Shown piece by piece: positions 58,378 through 64,000 of a stretch of 64,000 nt of DNA. Position numbers and translations under genes: made by a program. Origin of the DNA: Chelydra serpentina. Taxonomy: Eukaryota; Chordata; Testudines; Chelydridae. Where the stretch lies: positions 992,001 to 1,056,000 of the forward strand of contig JBAIAC010000018.1 of assembly GCA_037349315.1 (NCBI GenBank). The letters are read 5' to 3'. Below the pieces are notes generated by a model that worked only from the letters and a program-made list of their open reading frames with translations, searched no databases and was not told the DNA's origin. How positions within the stretch are numbered: the stretch's first letter is position 1; every line of letters starts with the position of its first letter.

Positions 58378-59175
58378 GGGGCAGATTTTGAAAGGTATTT
58401 AGGCACCTAAAGAAGCACAGGAGTACCTATGGGATTGTCAAAAGCACTTAAGCAGATGAAGTGCTGTGACAAAGTTCCTCCTCTACCTCGGTGGGTCCTG
58501 AGCTTATTGGTGGATTTTGCTTGCCTCAGAGATCTTCCCCTCTAGTAGAATCCACAGTCCAGGTTAACTCCTCCTGTGTCTGATCAGGAGTTGGGAGTTT
58601 TGGGGGGAACCCAGGCCCACCCTGTACTCCGGGTTCCAGCCCAAGGCCCTGTGGATTGCAGCTGTTTAGAGTGCCTCCTGGAACAACTGCATGACAGCTA
58701 CAACTCCCTGGGCTACTTCCCCATGGACTCCTCCCAACACCTTCTTTATCCTCACCACAGGATCTTCCAGCAGTACGCCCTCTTACTCTCAGCTCCTAGT
58801 GCCTCTTGCTCCCAGCTCCTCACACAAAACCTCCTTCCATAGCTCCTGATATGCGCGCCTCACTGACTCACTGGGAGGCTTTTGACTAGTTTCAGCCAGC
58901 CCCTGATTGCCTGCAGGTGTCTCAATCAACCTCCCTGCCTTCTGGAACGTTCTTAATTGGCCCCAGGTGTCTTGATTAACCTGGAGCAACTGCCATAAGG
59001 TATCAGGGATTTGTTTAGCCTGGGGCTAAGATACTGGTTCCTTACCACTTTCCTATAGCCCTCTGGCCTTGCCCCATCACAGTGCCTTCTAAATCCGTTC
59101 TGTTAAGTTGCTTTTGAAAATATGACTAGGCACTTATTTTGCTCTTCAGGGACTTTAATACCTTTGGAAATCTGA
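58378..59175. mobile_element. Old MITE split by an LTR
   Basis: 'gggcagattttgaaagg' and 'tatttaggcacctaaag' at 58378-58464 pair in inverted sense with 'ctttaatacctttggaaatc' at 59150-59175. The two halves are separated exactly by the LTR at 58465-59081. Confidence 0.5.
58465..59081 (-). mobile_element. Solo LTR inside an old MITE
   Basis: Begins TGTGACAAAGTTCC and ends GCCCCATCACA, that is TG...CA, flanked by GTGC at 58461-58464 and 59082-59085 (4-bp duplication, gypsy-like). On minus it has promoter-like wording similar to other LTRs here ('gccaattaagaacgttcc'), so I assign minus with low weight. No internal retroelement genes remain, so this is a solo LTR. Confidence 0.75.
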
Positions 59176-59618
59176 CCCATACTGATATTTGCAGTATTTT
59201 CATAAAATTGTTCTTGAACTGATCCCAAAATGCTTTAAAGGAACACAGTCAGAAATATAGACTGAAAAATTCACTGGTAAAAATGAAACCAAGGATTATA
59301 AATGGTTCATAATTGTTTAAACAATTATTGGGCCAAAATCTGCTCTGTTCACCCTGGCAGCTCCAAAAAATTAATATTCATGAATGTTGTTCTGCATTTT
59401 GCAGCTGTTGCAAGTTGACTATAGGAGCCTTTGTCTTTCTGATTTCTTTCTAACCAAATATGACACTTCCACTGATTTCAAAGTGAGTTCCATCCACGTA
59501 TTCCAGGCCTGCATTTGGCCATATACATTTTCTCTTCAGTCTATCATTTATACTTTGAAAATATGTATCTTTTAAACACTACTATTTCCAGTTCTGCATA
59601 TGTTCTACAGTTGTATAA
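59086..59618. other. Intronic sequence
   Basis: The first part is the right half of the split MITE; the remainder is unrecognised AT-rich sequence. Confidence 0.45.
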
Positions 59619-59632
59619 CATTGTTATACTTG

Positions 59633-60840
59633 TAAAAGAGGCAAAGAGTCCTGTGGCACCTTATAGACTAACAGACGTATTGGAGCATAAGCTTTCGTAG
59701 GTGAATACCCACTTCGTTGGATGCATGCAGTGGAAATATCCAGAGGCAGGTATAAATATGCAGGCAAGAGTCAGGCTAGAGATAACGAGGTTAGTTCAAT
59801 GAGGGAGGATGAGGCCCTCTTCTAGCAGTTGAGGTGTGAACACCAAGGGAGGAGAAACTGCTTTTGTAGTTGGCTAGCCATTCATAGTCTTTGTTCAATC
59901 CTGAGCTGATGGTGTCAAATTTGCAAATGAACTGAAGCTCTACAGTTTCTCTTTGAAGTCTGGTCCTGAAGTTTTTTTTGCTGCAGAATGGCTATCTTTA
60001 AATCTGCTATTGTGTGTCCAGGGAGATTGAAGTGTTCTCCTACAGGTTTTTGTATATTGCCATTCCTAATATCTGATTTGTGTCCATTTATCTTTTTGCA
60101 TAAGGACTGTCCAGTTTGGCCAATGTACATAGCAGAGGGGCATTCCTGGCACATGATGGCGTATATTACATTAGTAGACGTGCAGGTAAATGAACCGGTG
60201 ATGGTGTGGCTGATCTGGTTAGGTACTGTGATGGTGTCCCTGGTGTAGATATGTGGGCAGAGTTGGCATCGAGGTTTGTTGCATGGATTGGTTCCTGAGT
60301 TAGAGTTACTATGGTGTAGTTGCTGGTGAGAATATGCTTCAGGTTGGTGGGTTGTCTGTGGGCAAGGACTGGCCTGCCTCCCAAGGCCTGTGAAAGTGAG
60401 GGATCGTTCTCCAGGATGGGTTGTAGATCACTGATGACGTGTTGGAGCAGTTTTAGCTGAGGACTGTAAGTGATGGCCAGAGGAGTTCTGTTGATTTCTT
60501 TCTTGGGCTTGTCTCGCAGCAGAAGGCTTTTGGGTACAAGCCTGGCTCTGTTGATCTGTTTCCTTATTTCCTTGTGCGGGTATCGTAGTTTTGAGAATGC
60601 TTGGTGAAGATCTTGTAGGTGTTGGTCTCTGTCAGAGGGGTTGGAGCAAATATGGTTGTACCTCAGCGCTTGGCTGTAGACAATGGATCGTGTGGTGTGT
60701 CCGGGATGGAAGCTGGAGGCATGAAGGTAGGCATAGCAGTTGGTGGGTTTTCGGTATAGGATGGTGTTAACCTGACCGTCACTTATTTGCACCGCGGTGT
60801 CTAGGAAGTGGACCCCCCGTGTAGACTAGTCGACTTGGTC
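59633..60840 (-). pseudogene. Penelope-like element, 5'-truncated, family A
   Basis: The element is bounded by the 14-bp duplication CATTGTTATACTTG at 59619-59632 and 60841-60854. Read on minus, it starts inside the reverse transcriptase after the YxDD box. 'ILYRKPTNCYAYLHASSFHP' and 'SIVYSQALRYNHICSNPSDR' (60792 to about 60310) are its C-terminal region. A frameshift follows. 'CNKPRCQLCPHI' gives the cysteine-rich linker, and a GIY-YIG domain runs from about 60154 to 59915 with 'MYIGQTGQSLCKKINGHKSD' and 'PVGEHFNLPGH'. A second frameshift lies at the A run near 59971-59979. The tail ends at 59633, about 35 bp short of the tails seen at 14.3, 43.7 and 63.5 kb. Few lesions suggest a fairly young but dead copy. 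Confidence 0.9.
59683..59720 (-). ncRNA. Hammerhead-like motif in the PLE tail
   Basis: On minus: CCAACGA, one A, arms GTGGGT and ACCTAC around ATTC (all six pairs possible with one G-U), GAAA, and stem III AGC with GCT. Two core positions differ from CUGANGA, so this copy should be inactive. The pairing of stem II and stem III is nevertheless kept. Confidence 0.42.
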
Positions 60841-60854
60841 CATTGTTATACTTG

Positions 60855-60959
60855 ATGGGTCACATTTTTAGAGGATCTTCTTCTGCACCTACAAAATTTG
60901 TCTGTGTTCAGTTCAGTTCAGTTTGTGTACATACAATCAGTTTGAGCCAGATTGTCAAC
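60855..60959. other. Intronic sequence
   Basis: Short unrecognised stretch to the right of the PLE. Confidence 0.45.
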
Positions 60960-61095
60960 TACCTCTTTTCACAGAGCCAAGGCACAAAAAGATTAAGTGA
61001 GTTGCACAAAATCACACAGGGAGTCTGAGGAAGAGACAGGAATGGAACCCTTACATCCTGAGTCCCAACCTAGTGTCTTAACCACATCCTTCCTC
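60960..61095 (-). repeat. MIR/CORE-SINE-like fragment
   Basis: 'agattaagtgagttgcacaa' and 'atcacacagggagtctgagg' with 'caggaatggaaccctta' are the inverse of the CORE-SINE phrases in the plus copies. Confidence 0.55.
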
Positions 61096-61117
61096 TCAAG
61101 ACAATACTCTGTATGCC

Positions 61118-61158
61118 AATAAATAATAATCGTAATAATAATAATTAATAATAATAAT
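61118..61158. repeat. TAA microsatellite
   Basis: Interrupted AAT/TAA units. Confidence 0.8.
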
Positions 61159-61309
61159 TGTGCTGCTTCTTCACATTTTCAAAGCTCTGTCCAGACATTA
61201 CTGGCATCTCATAAAATGCCTTTTGGTTATATAACTAAGGCCATCTCTACTCGAGATAAGGAAACTTGACAGTAATTGGTGCCTTGATGCCATGATGATT
61301 AACCCAGTA

Positions 61310-61420
61310 CAGTAGAACCTCAGAGTTATGGAGACCATGGGAATGGAGGTTGTTCATAACTCTGAAATGTCTGTAACTCTGAACAAGACGTTATGGGATG
61401 CTCCTCCAGCCCAAGTTTTT
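61310..61420. mobile_element. pogo-like MITE fragment, left arm
   Basis: CAGTAGAACCTCAGAGTTAT preceded by TA, followed by 'gaatggaggttgttcataac' and 'tctgaacaagacgttatgg', matches the left arm at 49275. The right end was not found. Confidence 0.65.
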
Positions 61421-62394
61421 GAGAAAATAGGTCGCTTCTCTTCAGTTTTGTCACATTTGTACGTTTTCAGACATTCCTGCAAATTAATGCCTGTCAACTA
61501 AGTAATAGAGTGAGTGTGAAACACAAAGAATACGTACTGTTCCAAAAAGTTAGAAGCTGTACTAAAACTACCTGGCCACTAAGTGTCACTCTTTCCTTGT
61601 TAGAGCCAAAAACAAAAGCATAGTTGCTTATTAAGGTAGAGCTATAAAGTGATATTATCCTATCGTCTTGGAATCCTGTGTAGCCAATAATAGAAATGAA
61701 GTGGATTCATTCACTGCCTGCTTTGCAGTTGGCATAAGTGAGATAACCTAAACAGATTTAGATGAATCGTAATGACTTGGATTTAGACGTTACATTGATT
61801 TGTGGCTTGTAATGTATTGATTTCTGTACGTGATTTAAAAAATGTGCCATAAAAAATAAAAGTAGCTACTGTGATTTTTGCAATTTAGGTGGTCACTTGC
61901 TACATGGTAAGTGTTATAAAACACTGCACAAATATGTGCTTTACATGTATAATATAGGGAGTCTTACAATACTAAATTAACTGAAACATATATATTTTGG
62001 GAAAGTGTGACCTATGAAGTAAGTGAATAATATTTAATAAAAAAATTGTTTTTACATTGCCAGTATATGATGTGATTCTTCTTTTGCATTCACCAGTGTA
62101 AATAATAGTAAGTTCATTGAAATCAGTGGAGGGACACGGAAGTGGAAATGAGAACCGAATCAGGCTTAAAATGTAGAAGTAACACAGAACTTTTGTAACC
62201 CCCTCACTATGCCTTACTGTCTTTACATGTATGTAAAACATGATAGAACCAGGGTTAGTTGAACATTGTAGGGAGGGGAGGGGAAACCTATCAAGAATCT
62301 TAAATAGCTTGGTTTAGAAAAATTGTAGAAGTTTTTATTTTAAATGTCATTCTGATGTTATTTCCTTTGCTGTAGTTGGTCATGTGACTAAAAG
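61421..62394. other. Intronic sequence, nothing recognised
   Basis: AT-rich and non-coding, with a decayed old repeat near 62.08-62.16 kb. Confidence 0.42.
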
Positions 62395-62468
62395 ACAGGC
62401 TTGGGAGTCAAAATCTGGATCCTAGACCAAGCTGAGTCACAGACTTGATGTCTGCCATTGGGCAAGTC
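62395..62468 (+). repeat. MIR/CORE-SINE-like fragment
   Basis: 'acaggcttgggagtcaaaat' to 'gccattgggcaagtc' is a decayed CORE-SINE 5' part. It is cut off by the adjacent inverted-repeat element. Confidence 0.5.
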
Positions 62469-62728
62469 GGGGCTTGTCTACACAGTGTATTAGTCTGCAC
62501 TAAACCGGTGTAAATGCTAGTGCATACTAGCATGTTGCACAACAACAGGCCTGTGTGGACCCCACTGGTGTGCATTAAAAGTTAGAACAACATTAACAAA
62601 CACCAGGGAACTTTTAGTTTGTGCCAGCAGGGTCCACACAGGCCTGCTAGTGTACAGCATGCTAGTGCACGCTAGAATTTACACCGCTTTGGTGCTGCGG
62701 ACTAACACACAATGCAGACATGACCTCA
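62469..62728. mobile_element. MITE with ~120-bp inverted arms
   Basis: 'gggcttgtctacacagtg' at the left pairs with the complement of 'cacaatgcagacatgacc' at the right. Pairing continues through 'ttagtctgcac', 'tgctagtgcatactagcatg' and 'caggcctgtgtggacccc' to a centre near 62.59 kb. The start resembles the Harbinger-like ends at 3.3 and 29.6 kb, so it may be a relative. Non-coding. Confidence 0.7.
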
Positions 62729-62734
62729 CTTGCA

Positions 62735-63660
62735 CAGATCTTAAGGCCAGAAGGGACCATCAGATCATCTATTCTCACCTCCTCTATGTCACAAGCCATT
62801 ACATTTTACCATACCGCCTCTGTACTGAACCCAATAACTTGTTTGCCTTTGGCTAAAGCATATCTTTTAGAAAGACATCCAGTCTTCATTTGGAAGTATC
62901 AAGAGATATCCATCCACCACTTCCCTTGGTAGTTTGTTCCATTGGTTAATCACACTAACTGTTAAAAATGTATGCCTCATTTCTAATTTGAATTTATCTG
63001 GCTTCAGCTTCCAGCTGTTGGTTCTTGTTATGCCTTTCTCTGCTAGATAAAAGAGCCCTTTAATAGCTGGATTTTTCTCCCTGTGAAGGTACTTACACAG
63101 TATAATCAAGTCACCTCTCAGTCTTCTTTTTGATAAGCTAAATAGACTGAGCTCTTTAAGTCAATCACTGTAATAGACATTGTAAGACATTTTTTCTCAG
63201 CCCTCAAATCAGTTGTGGCTCTTATCCTTTTTAAAAAGTGGACGCCAGAACTGGACACAATATTGTAGTATTGGTCTCATCAGTGCCGTATATAGAAATA
63301 AAATCACCTCCCTATTCCTATTCATCATCTCCCTGTTCAGACATCCAAGGATCACATTAACTCTTTTTGCCACAACATTCCACTGGCAGCTACATGTGTA
63401 CATACCTATTTGTATGACTTTGCATTTGGCTGTATTAAAACATATTTTGTTTGAATTGGTGCCAGTTTATCAACCAATCCATCGTATCAGAGGGGTAGCC
63501 GTGTTAGTCTGGATCTGCAGAAGCGACAAAGGGTCCTGTGGCACCTTATAGACTAACAGAGGTATTGAAGCATAAGCTTTCGTGGGTCAATACCCACTTC
63601 TTCGGATGCCAACCAATCCAGATCACTTTGCATGACTACCTGTTCCTCATCATTAGTCAG
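62735..63660 (-). mobile_element. CR1-type LINE 3' region, interrupted
   Basis: On minus, a decayed CR1 end is recognisable. 'REVILFLYTALMRPILQYC' (63403-63209 frame) is the RT C-terminal VRPxLEYCVQFW region, followed by 'LKPDKFKLEMRHTFLTV' and a 3' end 'gaccttaagatctgt'-like at about 62735. It is older than the CR1 at 49577. A PLE tail interrupts it at 63482-63609. Confidence 0.68.
63482..63609 (-). mobile_element. Short PLE family-A tail insertion
   Basis: PLE tail on minus from 'tatcagaggggtagccgtg' to 'cccacttcttcggatgc', flanked by CAACCAATCCA at 63471-63481 and 63610-63620. Three extra bases (TCG) lie at the left junction. It ends internally at GGATGC, exactly as at 43858. A hammerhead-like motif with core CCGAAGA and a full six-pair stem II is at 63568-63605. 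Confidence 0.87.
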
Positions 63661-63830
63661 TGCTTTTCCTACCCCTTAATCTGCATGTACCTCAGTTTGC
63701 TTAGCTATAAAATGGAGATAGAATATAACTACCTCACAACCTAAGATTTAATTTCTTGATGTTTCTAAAGTGCTTTGAGACCTTCATAGGGAGAGTGCAA
63801 ATTTATAAGTATAATTATTATTACTTTTCT
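63661..63830 (+). repeat. MIR/CORE-SINE-like 3' part
   Basis: 'atgtacctcagtttgcttag', 'ctataaaatggagatagaat' and 'aaagtgctttgagaccttca' are CORE-SINE phrases in plus orientation. Confidence 0.62.
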
Positions 63831-64000
63831 CAGAAATGTGTATAAATCTTGTGGCTGGCCAAGTCTCTGTTCCGTACATTAGGATGTCTTGAATTACAGT
63901 TTTGTACACTTTTTACTTTATTGGCATCTTTTTATCACAGAGAATTGGGGTCAGCTCCTGCCATTTGCCTCAAGTACTTTGGGCGTGCTGGAGAAGGGCA
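63831..64000. other. Intronic sequence at the window edge
   Basis: Nothing recognised. Too short to judge. Confidence 0.4.

Overview
The window looks like vertebrate nuclear DNA from the interior of a very large gene. It is AT-rich, has no long intact open reading frame, and is crowded with sauropsid repeats. The repeat set points to a turtle: Penelope-like elements (PLEs) of at least two families with their short 3' tails, CR1 LINE ends, abundant hAT, PIF/Harbinger and pogo-type MITEs, and GC-rich solo LTRs. That host assignment rests on my familiarity with these repeats and not on a search.

Only one piece of host coding sequence can be supported. It is a 94-bp exon at 12811-12904 (+) with a good acceptor and a good GTAAGT donor. 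It encodes an acidic 31-residue segment that I recognise as CCSER1-like (coiled-coil serine-rich protein 1). The rest would then be intron: about 12.8 kb upstream and 51 kb downstream within the window.

Layout. 1-5 kb: intron with an 8-bp-TSD hAT MITE and a Harbinger MITE. 5.07-6.98 kb: a solo LTR with a perfect 5-bp TSD, split by a TA-flanked pogo-type MITE that holds GC-rich tandem repeats, then a foldback PLE tail. 8.9-10.6 kb: a decayed PLE on +. 12.8 kb: the exon. 13.7-16.8 kb: a 180-bp MITE, a composite PLE tail, a GC-rich LTR-like block and a solo LTR. 20.6-31 kb: LTR-like blocks, GC-rich inverted-repeat elements, a LINE fragment and a second Harbinger MITE. 34.4 kb: a PLE-derived insertion that is mostly one perfect 58-bp palindrome. 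37.9-40.1 kb: a long-TIR element and an RTE/BovB-like relic. 41.4-43.9 kb: an unassigned repeat, a hAT MITE and a short PLE tail. 49.3-50.2 kb: a CR1 end inside a pogo-like MITE. 51.5-56.6 kb: further TIR elements, including a hAT element with nested cargo. 58.4-63.8 kb: a solo LTR inside an older MITE, a PLE with a 14-bp TSD and a readable reverse transcriptase C-terminus plus GIY-YIG domain, another long inverted repeat, and a CR1 interrupted by a PLE tail.

The strongest unusual signal is in the PLE 3' tails. Members of two PLE families carry a C(U/C)GAAGA - hairpin - GAAA arrangement that resembles a hammerhead ribozyme core. The hairpin differs in sequence between families but keeps its pairing. 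Several tail insertions are also foldbacks, and two short tails stop at the same internal point, as if a roughly 125-bp unit moves on its own.
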